From assembly GCA_021824175.1 (NCBI GenBank), contig JAKALP010000014.1:96333-160332 (forward strand): a DNA stretch of 64,000 nt, read 5' to 3'. The translations under genes were made by a program, and so were the position numbers. This stretch comes from Deltaproteobacteria bacterium. Lineage in GTDB: Bacteria; Desulfobacterota; Desulfobacteria; Desulfobacterales; Desulfosarcinaceae. Positions within the stretch are counted from its first letter, which is position 1. Every line of letters begins with the position of its first letter. The notes below the pieces were generated by a model, which was not told the origin of the DNA, ran no database searches, and saw only the letters and a list, made by a program, of their open reading frames with translations. Shown in pieces: positions 1 to 9,453 of the stretch.

Positions 1-1
1 C

Positions 2-613
2 TATGTCTTCATTGTGCAAAATGACACCAAAGATTTTTCAGTGAATTACCTGGAAGAAGTTATTAAAAAATTTGAAAGCGATACAACCATCGGCATGGTG
101 GGGTCCATCATTTACAATGGTGCAGGCGAGATGAACTGGGCCGAAACCAAAACCAAATTCGGCTTTCCACTGGATATATCCGAGGGGCTGGTCATTAAAG
201 CCGAAGTCTTCAAAACCATAGGGTTATTGAATGAAAAGTTGAAGGTCTATTTTGAGGACCTCGACTTTATCATCAGGATGCGGGCCGCTGGATACCGGAC
301 AGCCAAAGTGACCCATATCAGTTTTGTGCATTATGGCCAAAGAACCTTTTCAAAACAGCGATTTCTTCCGCATTTCATTCGAGTGCGCAATGTCCCCTTA
401 TTTATGCGCCGATACTGTAAACAACAATCGTTCGCCTGGAAATTGCGGCACTATCAACGTTATATGAGAGTGCATATCCAATCGTTACTCAAGGCATTAA
501 AACGATGGGATTTGGTATCCGCGTGCGCGCTGTTCAATGCTGTGCTGATCGGAACGCTGGTCGGCCTTTTTACGCCTTGGTCCGATGAATTGGAACATGG
601 ATATCACAATTGA
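2..613 (+). CDS. GT2 family glycosyltransferase, C-terminal part (cut by window start)
   Basis: The frame is already open at base 2, ahead of the first possible start (GTG at 14), so the true start lies outside the window and about 203 C-terminal residues are visible. They contain a 'QNDT' segment like the metal-binding loop of GT-A enzymes and an 'FEDLDF..RMRAAGY' block, the acidic motif plus Arg/Gly-Tyr typical of WbbL-like rhamnosyltransferases. A hydrophobic stretch near the end may anchor it to the membrane. It should add a sugar to a lipid-linked repeat unit on the cytoplasmic face; donor and acceptor cannot be read from sequence. It overlaps or abuts the next gene, consistent with one operon. 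Confidence 0.8.
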   Translation, partial: YVFIVQNDTKDFSVNYLEEVIKKFESDTTIGMVGSIIYNGAGEMNWAETKTKFGFPLDISEGLVIKAEVFKTIGLLNEKLKVYFEDLDFIIRMRAAGYRTAKVTHISFVHYGQRTFSKQRFLPHFIRVRNVPLFMRRYCKQQSFAWKLRHYQRYMRVHIQSLLKALKRWDLVSACALFNAVLIGTLVGLFTPWSDELEHGYHN

Positions 614-630
614 AAAGCAGAGATTCGACG

Positions 631-2064
631 ATGCATATCTTGCAAATCATAGTTAAAAATACCAGCACCATGGATTTCACTCTCCCTTTGCTATGGAAAG
701 CCCATGAGTCGCATCCCGATTATCGTCTTTCAATCCTTTACTGTACTTTCGACAAACGCCAAATATTGCGAAGATCCGGCTATTATTCACACCAGTTTGA
801 AGCATGCGGCGTTACCGAATATGATTTTGCCTGCTTCCTTAAAAAGCCATATTGCTATTTTAGGCCCCTGTTGCGTTGGATGTTCAGCCGGTCACCCGCC
901 GATAAGATGCATTTGAGAGAACTTTTTCAGCAATGCAAGGGTTCCACCCATCTATCTCGCTTAGTACGCCTAATATTGCTTTTACTGAAAGGTCAAACCT
1001 TACGCGCTTTTGTTGACAGTTTGGTGAAAAGCGCGCTTGTCTGGCTTGAACGACATACTGCGCCAAAAATGATCCCCGTGGAGACAATTCTGCCGCGCTT
1101 GGCCCCGGATCTTGTTCTCTTCGATAACCGGAGCACCACCACTTTCTACGGCCGTGAGCATTTCTATGCCTATTTTGATGAACACCAGAAACCGGTTGTA
1201 CTTATTCCCCATGGACCTCATTTTCGCGATCCCATTAGTGAATTCACGCCTTTTGATGAGCAAGGTCAGATTCTGCCGACCTACTGCGACTACTGGATGC
1301 CCCTGCGTTTTGGCACCCCATGGATTTGCACCCCAAAGCAAAAAAAGCAGTACGCGGTGGTGGGCTATCCTGGCTTTGATCAGGATTGGCTCACGAATGT
1401 CATGAATAGATCGGCGCATGTCGCGTCCGCTTCCGATAAACGCACACGGAAATGTCTTTTTATCGTTCGGCGTTATTTGCCGGCCGGTGTGCAGCGTGAG
1501 GCCGGTCTGGACCCCTTCATCGTGGATTATGAAGACTTCATGGAGCCTTTGAAGGCTTTATCAGAAGCTATTCGTCTATCAGGGGAAGAGATCGAAGTCA
1601 TTGTAAAACCTCATCCGGTCAACAACTACAAAGAATTGGCTCATGATTTCGCCAAGGCAGGCATTCAGCATTGGCGCATTACGCATGAACCGATCTACGC
1701 GGTGTTGCCCGAGGTTGACCTGGTCGTATCTCTTTTTTCCACCATTCTTCTCGTGCCGGCTTTAGCCGGCATCCCCACCCTGGTCATTGAAACTCAGCTG
1801 CAGCGTCATGTGCACCAGGAGTGGGCCTTGCTCAGGGATCTATACACCAAACTCAGTTTTTATGTAGAGCACGCTGAAGCGGTGCCAACCACATTTCAAA
1901 AAATTCTGGTCGGCGGAGAAGTCATCCGCGTTGCGTGCCGCCAGGATATCGAACACCTGCGGTACTATTTCCCGGATAGGGCAATCGCTGCTGGCTTGAA
2001 TCGCATCACTTGGCTGATGACCCGCCAGAAGCAATTACCATCTTTTGCAACTCTGCCGAATTAG
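631..2064 (+). CDS. GT-B-like surface polysaccharide biosynthesis protein
   Basis: This is a 477-residue soluble protein. I prefer ATG 631 (MHILQIIVKN) because it begins a beta strand of Rossmann type; an upstream TTG at 610 would add seven residues and overlap the previous stop. The C-terminal half has 'VIVKPHPVNN' and 'SLFSTILLVPALAGIPTLVIE', which resemble the second nucleotide-binding domain of GT-B enzymes and UDP-GlcNAc 2-epimerase/CDP-glycerol transferase-like proteins (Lys-Pro-His-Pro, then Ser...Ala-Gly-Pro-like loop). It sits between a glycosyltransferase and a flippase, so a transferase role in repeat-unit assembly is inferred. The exact family is not certain. Confidence 0.7.
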   Translation: MHILQIIVKNTSTMDFTLPLLWKAHESHPDYRLSILYCTFDKRQILRRSGYYSHQFEACGVTEYDFACFLKKPYCYFRPLLRWMFSRSPADKMHLRELFQQCKGSTHLSRLVRLILLLLKGQTLRAFVDSLVKSALVWLERHTAPKMIPVETILPRLAPDLVLFDNRSTTTFYGREHFYAYFDEHQKPVVLIPHGPHFRDPISEFTPFDEQGQILPTYCDYWMPLRFGTPWICTPKQKKQYAVVGYPGFDQDWLTNVMNRSAHVASASDKRTRKCLFIVRRYLPAGVQREAGLDPFIVDYEDFMEPLKALSEAIRLSGEEIEVIVKPHPVNNYKELAHDFAKAGIQHWRITHEPIYAVLPEVDLVVSLFSTILLVPALAGIPTLVIETQLQRHVHQEWALLRDLYTKLSFYVEHAEAVPTTFQKILVGGEVIRVACRQDIEHLRYYFPDRAIAAGLNRITWLMTRQKQLPSFATLPN

Positions 2065-2119
2065 CCACCAGTCATCCCACACTCAAAAACAGACGATTTT
2101 TCAATTCAAGAATAAGACC

Positions 2120-3640
2120 ATGAGCCTGAAAAGCAAAGTCATCAAAAACACCTCGATATCGGCAATTTCAAACAGCGTATCCATGCTATTCGGATTCATT
2201 TTGTTGCCGTTTGTTATACACCGCATGGGGGCCGATGCGTATGGCCTGGTTGGATTCGCCAGAACCTTTTCAGTCACGGGCGCGGCTGGCATGTTCGATC
2301 TTGGCGTAAAACAAACGGTGGTGAAATTTGTGGCCCAATACAAAGCGCAAAATAACCAGCGCGATCTCAATGCATTGCTGGCAACGGCCTTTCTCATCAT
2401 GTTGGCGCTGGCGGTCTTATTAAGCGGTATCGGGATTTGGCTGTCGGGTTATCTGTCCCGGCACTTGGCTGTTCCCCAGGATCACCAGTCATGGTTTCAA
2501 CTGGCCTTGATCGTTACCTTCCTTACCTACCTTTTCGAATTCCCCGGTCTGGTGTTTGACGGCGCTCTTCAGGGGTTGCAACGCTTTGACCATTTGAAGT
2601 CGATGGATGTATTGCGCACCGCCGGGCAAACGCTTGCAACCATGGCGTTGGTGGCTTGTGATCGTGGTTTTTTTTCGTTAGTCCTTATTTCCTCAATCTT
2701 CTCGGTTTTTCAAGTTTCGGCCTATGCTTTTTTGACTTACAAGAATCTGCCAGGATTCAAGATCCGAGCAGTCCGGCTTTCAAAATCATCTTTGCAGGAC
2801 ATCCTTAAATTCAATAAGCATTTGATCAGTGCCCAAATCTCCAGTTTCTTGGGCAATCATGCTGAAAAGGTATTGATCACCTTGTTAATGCCGCCAACTT
2901 TCATGACCATGTATGAAGTCTTGATCAAACTGCCGCGCTTTATCCGATCATCACTTTCCTTTATGGGGGCGGCGATTTTACCGGCCGCTTCCGAAGCATC
3001 TGTGTCTGCTGACGGTCAGCGTGAGCGTAAGCTTTTTGAAGTAGGATTACGTTTTAACCTAATGGTACTTGGCCCGGTTTTGGGTTGTGCTATCGTGATG
3101 GCTCCCGAATTCATCCAGTTATGGGTCGGAGATGCATATCTTTCGTTGGTCCCCATGCTGCGAGTCATGCTGGCCATCAACCTAATTAATCCGTATGCGG
3201 GCTATGGATGGACTTTGCTTTTGGGCATGAATCGCAGAGTTCACTATATTCCGATAATGCAATGGATTACTACTTGCTTTAAGATTATTATCGTTGCCTT
3301 TCTAATGCCCAAATTTCAATTTTGGGCCATAGTACTTGCTTATGGCGCCTTTGTCCTGATGTTGCCGGTTTCCTTGACAGTATTTTCATACGAATTCCAT
3401 ATAAAATTACGAACTTTAGCTACAGATTTCCTCAAAATAGCGGGCATTGCCTTTGCGCCTGGTCTGTTAGTTATGACATGTCACGATAGTCTATCACAGC
3501 TCACTATGACACATCTGATTATCGGGGGCATTATCTGGGGAGTATTCTCCTGGGCACTTTACTTTCGGTTTATATTAGATGGATCGGGCCGGAACATATT
3601 AAAGCAAATACTACCCAGGTTCGCGTCTAAAACCACCTAA
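2120..3640 (+). CDS. Wzx-type polysaccharide flippase (oligosaccharide translocase)
   Basis: A polytopic membrane protein of about 506 residues with roughly 12-14 hydrophobic segments. The N terminus 'KNTSISAISNSVSMLFGFILLP' and 'GADAYGLVGFARTFS' match the start of the PST/MOP flippase family (helix 1, then G-x-x-x-Y-G-L). ATG 2120 is chosen over the upstream frame opening at 2045 because the family motif starts there and the upstream stretch is polar and low-quality. It would flip undecaprenyl-diphosphate-linked repeat units to the periplasm. The next genes modify and polymerise such units, which fits a Wzx/Wzy pathway. Confidence 0.85.
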   Translation: MSLKSKVIKNTSISAISNSVSMLFGFILLPFVIHRMGADAYGLVGFARTFSVTGAAGMFDLGVKQTVVKFVAQYKAQNNQRDLNALLATAFLIMLALAVLLSGIGIWLSGYLSRHLAVPQDHQSWFQLALIVTFLTYLFEFPGLVFDGALQGLQRFDHLKSMDVLRTAGQTLATMALVACDRGFFSLVLISSIFSVFQVSAYAFLTYKNLPGFKIRAVRLSKSSLQDILKFNKHLISAQISSFLGNHAEKVLITLLMPPTFMTMYEVLIKLPRFIRSSLSFMGAAILPAASEASVSADGQRERKLFEVGLRFNLMVLGPVLGCAIVMAPEFIQLWVGDAYLSLVPMLRVMLAINLINPYAGYGWTLLLGMNRRVHYIPIMQWITTCFKIIIVAFLMPKFQFWAIVLAYGAFVLMLPVSLTVFSYEFHIKLRTLATDFLKIAGIAFAPGLLVMTCHDSLSQLTMTHLIIGGIIWGVFSWALYFRFILDGSGRNILKQILPRFASKTT

Positions 3641-3655
3641 GTCTAAAATCCAAAA

Positions 3656-5248
3656 ATGCTTTTCAATTCGTACATTTTTATTTTCCTGTTTTTACCGTCT
3701 GTCCTGATATTGTACTACTACCTGACGCAGAAAGGCTGGAGCTCAGCAGCCATTGGATGGCTTGCCCTCAGCTCCCTCCTCTTTTACGCCTATTGGAGGC
3801 CGGTATATGTATTGCTGCTCATCATTTCGATCCTCGGCAACTTTGCGATCGGCCGTGTGATCATTGTTCAAAAATTGTCAGCGAATCATTCTCGAAAAGC
3901 AGACTTGGCTAAAATCTGGCTGATTTTAGGACTACTGCTAAATCTTACGGTGATTGGCTATTTCAAATATGCAATGTTTTTTTGCGAGAATCTCTCAGCC
4001 GTTACAGGCATTCCTTTAAATATTCACTCCATTGTGCTTCCTCTGGGGATATCCTTTTTTACATTTCAGCAAATTGCATATTTAGTCGATGTCTATAAAG
4101 GCCGAATCACCGATACTCGTTTGCTGCACTATTTTGTCTTTATCACCTTCTTCCCCCAGTTAATAGCTGGCCCTATTGTACAGCACCATGAGATTGTTCC
4201 CCAGCTTGAAAAGAAAAAAAACGAAGCTCACTTTTTCAGTACGAATCTACTGGTGGGGTTAACTATTTTCTCAATGGGTCTATTTAAAAAAGTAGTCTTG
4301 GCCGACAGTGTAGCCGCTTTCTCAACGCCTGTGTTCAAGGCGGCTGCCCAGGGTCTGGTTCCCGCTACCGTTGAAGCCTGGGGCGGGGCGCTGGCATATA
4401 CCTTCCAGCTTTACTTCGATTTTTCAGGCTATTCAGATATGGCCATTGGTTTGGGCCGCATGTTCGGCCTGTTTCTGCCTATAAATTTTTACTCACCATA
4501 CAAATCTAAAAGTATCATCGAATTTTGGCGCAGATGGCATATCACCTTATCTCGTTTCCTCCGCGATTACCTCTATATTCCGTTGGGCGGCAATCGTAAG
4601 GGCCCTTTCCGGCGATATATTCATGTTATCGTAACCATGCTGCTGGGTGGCTTATGGCACGGCGCGGGCTGGACTTTTGTGATTTGGGGCGGGCTACACG
4701 GTCTTTATTTGGCTATTAATCATGCTTGGCGATCATTGCGTCGGCGATTAGGCAATGACCGGCAAGACCATTCGGGATTGCTTTCGGGGCTATCCCAGGT
4801 CATTACATTTTTGGTCGTAGTTGTGGCGTGGGTATTCTTCAGGGCTGAAAATATTACTAGTGCCATGCGTATTATCAAATCGATGTTTCTTATTGAGTGT
4901 CCGATTTTGCCGCAAGCATTAAGCGGACGAATCGGGGTTTTGGAAGCATGGTTGAGCGCTCATGGCGTGCTTATGACCGGAACAAGCATCATTCCCCTAT
5001 CCAGATGGGCCATCGGCATGCCATTGATCATCCTGCTGCTATGCATTTCATGGTTTCTTCCGAACCTGTACGAAATTATGGCTGATTATCATCGTTTGGA
5101 TTCTCCGCCTCAGCCAAATACCTCACGGTGGTCACTACCCATCCAATGGCATCCCACTCGTTTGGCCGCGCTGATTACAGCCTTTGCAGCTTTCGTTGCG
5201 CTGATGAGCCTTAATACAGTGAATGAGTTCCTTTACTTCCAGTTTTAG
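3656..5248 (+). CDS. MBOAT family O-acyltransferase (AlgI-like)
   Basis: A 530-residue integral membrane protein that starts at ATG 3656, 15 bp after the flippase stop. It shows the MBOAT signature: 'FDFSGYSDMAIGLGRMFG', 'NFYSPYKSKSIIEFWRRWHITLS', 'RDYLYIPLGGNRKG' and the catalytic-His segment 'GGLWHGAGWTFVIWGGLHG'. AlgI-type members pass an acyl (usually acetyl) group across the inner membrane for transfer to exported polysaccharide. The next gene, directly adjoining, encodes an SGNH protein, the usual partner that places the acyl group in the periplasm. Specificity for acetyl is inferred from the family. Confidence 0.9.
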   Translation: MLFNSYIFIFLFLPSVLILYYYLTQKGWSSAAIGWLALSSLLFYAYWRPVYVLLLIISILGNFAIGRVIIVQKLSANHSRKADLAKIWLILGLLLNLTVIGYFKYAMFFCENLSAVTGIPLNIHSIVLPLGISFFTFQQIAYLVDVYKGRITDTRLLHYFVFITFFPQLIAGPIVQHHEIVPQLEKKKNEAHFFSTNLLVGLTIFSMGLFKKVVLADSVAAFSTPVFKAAAQGLVPATVEAWGGALAYTFQLYFDFSGYSDMAIGLGRMFGLFLPINFYSPYKSKSIIEFWRRWHITLSRFLRDYLYIPLGGNRKGPFRRYIHVIVTMLLGGLWHGAGWTFVIWGGLHGLYLAINHAWRSLRRRLGNDRQDHSGLLSGLSQVITFLVVVVAWVFFRAENITSAMRIIKSMFLIECPILPQALSGRIGVLEAWLSAHGVLMTGTSIIPLSRWAIGMPLIILLLCISWFLPNLYEIMADYHRLDSPPQPNTSRWSLPIQWHPTRLAALITAFAAFVALMSLNTVNEFLYFQF

Positions 5249-6433
5249 ATGAAAATGAGCCAAACCCTAACGCCAAAAACCTATTTGAGGAGCTTTCTGC
5301 TCTTTTGTTGTTTGCTAACGATTCTCTATACGCCCTTTAACTGGTTGGATGCACGCTACGGTTTTCTGGGCACTTACGGGTTGGCTTTTAACCCGTCCCA
5401 GGTTGCCATAATTCAATACTTTGCCTTACTGGTTGTGCTTTTTAATCTATCTTTTCCTTCTTCAGCCAGAATGCCTGTTCCATATAAAGCAGTTCTGGCT
5501 TTCTCCCTCAGTTTATCGATCCTTTTTAGCGCGGAATATGTGGGGTCGAAGTTTGAAATAAGGCAAGATTCATCTGGAAAAATTGCCAAAAGCGATGAGC
5601 TTCTGGGCTGGGTCGGAATCCCTGGGTCTCAGCGCGAAAATTGGATTGATGGCCGCAGAGTAAAAATCCAGCTTAATTCAAAAGGGCTTAGAGGCCCGGA
5701 ACCCACGTTACGGGCTGAATTCATGTTCCTCGGAAATTCTGTAACTTTTGCGCAGCATGTGGCTGAGAAAGAAACCTTTGTAAGCCTTTTGGGTGGCATC
5801 AATGCTGCTTTTGATGGCTACAATACAATGCGAGAACGGGATTTCTTTTTGCGAGACCTCAGCGGCTACCGGCCTCGCAATCTGGTATTGATTGTCACCG
5901 CCGGCGATGTCATGACTGAAGCTGAAAACCTCGCCAATATTCATGAAACACTGTCCAGCGGCATGATGATCCAAAAAACGCAAAATTTCTTGGATAGGTG
6001 GTTAAATTATCTTCGATACTCTTCGAGTATCTACGCACTATTATCGCGCTCACCGGTTCTTAATCAGTCCAGAAAGGATAATCGGTACTTAGAGCTTGTC
6101 CGCAAACCCATCCCGGCTGAGACTTGGCGCCAGTGGACGAAAGCCATTCTCGATATAAAAAAGGGTGCTCCGGATAGCCGGCTTTATATTGTGCTATCTC
6201 CGCCGCGCATGGCTGTCAGGTTGTCTCGCCAAAACATACTTTCCTGCAACCTGAATAATGAGCTGTCTCGTTTTTGTCGGGAAAAGCAAATTCCATTCTT
6301 AGATTTGCTCCCCGTTCTCGCGGGTCATGACGCGGATTTGATCTTTCATGATTTTACCCATTATACCGCCGACGGCCACAAGCTGGTGGCGGATGCCATT
6401 GCGCGATTTTTTAAAAAAATCGATTCAAAGTAA
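5249..6433 (+). CDS. Membrane-anchored SGNH/GDSL-type acyl-transfer protein
   Basis: 394 residues; the ATG follows the MBOAT stop with no gap, so translation is probably coupled. Three N-terminal hydrophobic segments (about residues 10-95) are followed by a periplasmic domain. That domain has block I 'FLGNSVTFAQ' (Ser in a G-N-S context, as in SGNH enzymes) and the C-terminal 'DFTHYTADGHKLVADAI' block carrying the Asp-x-x-His pair. With the preceding MBOAT protein it forms an AlgI/AlgJ-like pair for O-acylating the polysaccharide. It could instead remove acyl groups; family membership alone does not decide this. Confidence 0.8.
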   Translation: MKMSQTLTPKTYLRSFLLFCCLLTILYTPFNWLDARYGFLGTYGLAFNPSQVAIIQYFALLVVLFNLSFPSSARMPVPYKAVLAFSLSLSILFSAEYVGSKFEIRQDSSGKIAKSDELLGWVGIPGSQRENWIDGRRVKIQLNSKGLRGPEPTLRAEFMFLGNSVTFAQHVAEKETFVSLLGGINAAFDGYNTMRERDFFLRDLSGYRPRNLVLIVTAGDVMTEAENLANIHETLSSGMMIQKTQNFLDRWLNYLRYSSSIYALLSRSPVLNQSRKDNRYLELVRKPIPAETWRQWTKAILDIKKGAPDSRLYIVLSPPRMAVRLSRQNILSCNLNNELSRFCREKQIPFLDLLPVLAGHDADLIFHDFTHYTADGHKLVADAIARFFKKIDSK

Positions 6434-6461
6434 CCGAAATTCACTTAATGCTTTGATTGAA

Positions 6462-7835
6462 ATGTTTTCTATATTTTTCATCGGCTTCTATCTCCTTGTA
6501 ATATTTCTTTTGGTAAAGCGCTCGCCATTGTTGGTCTCCATGGTATTTTTATTTTTGTTCACATCGTTGTGGCGATTTACGGGCTCTGTTTATATGGATT
6601 TTGGGGGACCAATAGAATCCTGGGAATTAAGCAGAGCCATTGGCGGGCATCATGGCTGGTTTTCCACGGTTTGCCTATTTTCTTATCTACTGGTTTTGAT
6701 CCCACTGCTGGTTGTGTTTAGTCGAAAGAGAATCGACTTGTTAAACCAATGGCAGCAACGATCCTCCGCCAATGTTACCCATATCAATGGCATCCGAATC
6801 GAAACCTTTATCGCCTGCATCATGGGGTCCATCTTACTGCTGCTTTACATCGAACTGTTCATGATTGGTGATATCCCCTTTTTTTCTGGTACGGAGCGGT
6901 GGCTATATAGTCGGGAAAAAGCGGGCTTGATCTCTAAATTTCTGGGGGTGTATTTAACGGGGCCGCTCTGCTGGCTGACAGGTTATGCATGGTATCTCGC
7001 GATTATCAAAAAAAGAAAGAAATTGGCTGGTATCATTTTGTTTTTGTTATTTGCATGCATTGTTTATTTTCTACTGCTGGGAAACAAATTTTCAACTCCA
7101 TTATATGCGGCCGCCAGCTTTTTACTTTCAGCCGGTACTATTTTTTTAACCAAAACTGAAAAAAAATTGATTCAGAAGAGAATTGTTCAAATCATCGTGC
7201 TGGGCCTGGTACTGTTTGGCATGTTGTTTGGAACCATGTACAAAGTGTATTTCATCGACCGGGGCTACAAGTTAAAATATTTTTATGCATTTTTTGAACA
7301 AAGGGCACTCATCGCGCCTTCTCAACTGGTATGGTCTGCTTATGAACGAATTTTCAGTCAAAGCGATTACCGGCCACTGGAGACCATCGATCTCGCCATT
7401 ATCCATCCCCTTCCTTTGGATTCCAATCCAGCCGTCAATTATCTCATGTACCGGGAGCTGGGGCCGAGCGTTTTTAATATGAAAACCGGTTTCACGGATG
7501 CTTACCCTGGGATTGTTTTCGAACTCTTCGGTCCTTATCTTGCATTTCCCGCGATTTTCCTGTTGGGTTTTGCATTTGCCAGTTCGCTCTACCGGCTGGC
7601 CAAATATACCGTGCAGCAGAAAGTCATGCCCGCCACGCTGTACTTTTTTCTGGTTCAAGCATTTACCATGTTCTTTGCCCAAGGCCAGTTATTATTCCTG
7701 ACTTCGTTACGCTTTTACATTAAAATCGCGGCTGTTTATCTGATCATGCAATTCATTCGACGACGCCTGATCATTGCGTCCGCGAAACCAGCCTTGATGG
7801 TTCACGCTAGCTCATTTGAAGTCTTCAAAAGTTAA
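6462..7835 (+). CDS. Wzy-like polysaccharide polymerase (polytopic membrane protein)
   Basis: About 457 residues when started at ATG 6462 (MFSIFFIGFYLL); the same frame opens upstream inside the SGNH gene, but those residues are polar and overlap coding sequence. It has about ten hydrophobic helices and a large loop between about residues 270 and 370 containing 'YRPLETIDLAIIHPLP' and 'GFTDAYPGIVFELFG', the layout of O-antigen/EPS polymerases. Primary sequence in this group is poorly conserved, so the Wzy call rests on topology and on its position between the flippase/acylation genes and glycosyltransferases. Confidence 0.65.
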   Translation: MFSIFFIGFYLLVIFLLVKRSPLLVSMVFLFLFTSLWRFTGSVYMDFGGPIESWELSRAIGGHHGWFSTVCLFSYLLVLIPLLVVFSRKRIDLLNQWQQRSSANVTHINGIRIETFIACIMGSILLLLYIELFMIGDIPFFSGTERWLYSREKAGLISKFLGVYLTGPLCWLTGYAWYLAIIKKRKKLAGIILFLLFACIVYFLLLGNKFSTPLYAAASFLLSAGTIFLTKTEKKLIQKRIVQIIVLGLVLFGMLFGTMYKVYFIDRGYKLKYFYAFFEQRALIAPSQLVWSAYERIFSQSDYRPLETIDLAIIHPLPLDSNPAVNYLMYRELGPSVFNMKTGFTDAYPGIVFELFGPYLAFPAIFLLGFAFASSLYRLAKYTVQQKVMPATLYFFLVQAFTMFFAQGQLLFLTSLRFYIKIAAVYLIMQFIRRRLIIASAKPALMVHASSFEVFKS

Positions 7836-7892
7836 TCTTTCAATCAGCCGAAACGTATAAATCTAAAACATAGCTCTTCCGAGGAGGACGCC

Positions 7893-9353
7893 TTGAATCA
7901 ACGCAAACAACTTATTGCTTTTGCTTGCATCGCCAAAAGAGATGTTCATTTCTTTCTTAAAGCAGCGGAACGTATTCGTCAGTCGCGGCCCGACTTTGAA
8001 ATTGTTTTTATCTCTTTTTTTCAAGCCGGCAATTCATTGGTTAAAGAGCTGGGATTTGGCTGCATTGACCTTTACGCTTACAGCAAAAACTTTGATTTTG
8101 ATTTGCAGGAAGTCAGCCGTTTTGAAACCAGCTATCACATCGAAAATATGCAGCAGATGCTGACTCATGAGAGATATACATTCAACTTATCCGAATCCGG
8201 TCCATTACTGAAGAAATTCATGGCATACCTGGCGGGTTTGGATGCCGCCTTTGAACCGTTACGTAAAAAATTTGGCGAAGAAAATATCCACGTGATGCAA
8301 GAGCTCGGCGGCTTTATTGCCCCGCTGTCACTCTATTTCGTAGCCCGTCGACATCGAATCGAACACATCTTCTTTGAGCCCGCTTATTTTAGAGGCCGTT
8401 TGTTTGATGTCATCAATTCCTTGGACCCCATTGCAATATCAGATACCCCGGTTCATGAGGTTACGCCGGAATGCGCTGCTTATATCCAACAAACCATTCA
8501 GGAGAAGAAAATCGTTATCCCCTCCAAGGACAAGCATCATTTTGCCGACATGCAATTGACCAAGATTTGTAATGCTTCAAATTTGTCCAAGCTTTTCTTC
8601 AAGTTGAAATATAAATACATCGACGGCAATCAACAGGAGTATGATCACATTTGGAATCATACCCGTAGATATTTGACCATGTACTATAACCGCAAACGCA
8701 ATGGCTCATTGTATGTGCGATTCGACAAAGATCTCAAGCGCGCTCCTTATGTATATTTTCCTTTCCATGTGCAGCTGGATTATTCATTAACCGTTCGCAG
8801 CCTTCAATATCTCAATCAGCTGGCCTTGCTGGAGTATGTTTGCGCTATTCTACCCGCTGGAGTGATGCTTCTTGCCAAAGAGCATCCCGCGTCCATCGGC
8901 GGTTTCAGTCACCCGCAATTAAAAAGCCTGCTCAAGCGGTTCGATAACTTTCACCTCGTCCATCCCTCGGAAAACTCATACGATATCATGGCCGATGCCA
9001 TGGCCGTTCTGACTATCAACTCCAAGGTGGGCGCCGAGGCGCTGACCGCCGGCAAAGAGGTCATCGCCATGGGAAAATCGTTCTATGCCAACACCGCCCA
9101 AGTGCATTATATCCATGAGCTTCAAAACCTGGGCCCAGTCATCCAAGCCATCCACGGCGGTTATCGCAAAAATAATCCAACGGAAGTCAGGAGGTTCTTT
9201 AGCGGCCTATGGAATTATTCCTATCCCACGGAACTCTATAATATGGATGATGCCAATATCGATCATTTTGCTTCTCATGTTTGTGAACATGTGATGTCGG
9301 GCATGGGCGTCGAGCACGATACTGATCATCAACCCCGCTGTTACGCCATTTAA
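7893..9353 (+). CDS. Capsule-synthesis (KpsS/KpsC-like) glycosyltransferase
   Basis: 486 residues from TTG 7893, supported by a strong GAGGAGG ribosome site at 7881-7887. The C-terminal half has 'VYFPFHVQLDYSL', 'AKEHPAS' and 'INSKVGAEALTAGKEVIAMGKSFY', the ordered motifs of the capsule_synth family (KpsS/KpsC, WbbB-type beta-Kdo transferases). Such enzymes add Kdo or similar acidic sugars to lipid or glycan acceptors. It has no membrane segment. Its presence in a cluster that otherwise looks Wzx/Wzy-dependent suggests a Kdo-like sugar in the repeat unit or on the lipid end; this is inference. The intergenic gap before it is 57 bp. Confidence 0.75.
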   Translation: MNQRKQLIAFACIAKRDVHFFLKAAERIRQSRPDFEIVFISFFQAGNSLVKELGFGCIDLYAYSKNFDFDLQEVSRFETSYHIENMQQMLTHERYTFNLSESGPLLKKFMAYLAGLDAAFEPLRKKFGEENIHVMQELGGFIAPLSLYFVARRHRIEHIFFEPAYFRGRLFDVINSLDPIAISDTPVHEVTPECAAYIQQTIQEKKIVIPSKDKHHFADMQLTKICNASNLSKLFFKLKYKYIDGNQQEYDHIWNHTRRYLTMYYNRKRNGSLYVRFDKDLKRAPYVYFPFHVQLDYSLTVRSLQYLNQLALLEYVCAILPAGVMLLAKEHPASIGGFSHPQLKSLLKRFDNFHLVHPSENSYDIMADAMAVLTINSKVGAEALTAGKEVIAMGKSFYANTAQVHYIHELQNLGPVIQAIHGGYRKNNPTEVRRFFSGLWNYSYPTELYNMDDANIDHFASHVCEHVMSGMGVEHDTDHQPRCYAI

Positions 9354-9453
9354 GTTGGCATGATTGTCGCAGCGTATCACTGACGAATTAGCGAAATGGA
9401 TCAGCCTTGCCGTCGCACGGCATAACGCGTTTACCCATGCCCCAGGAGATTCC

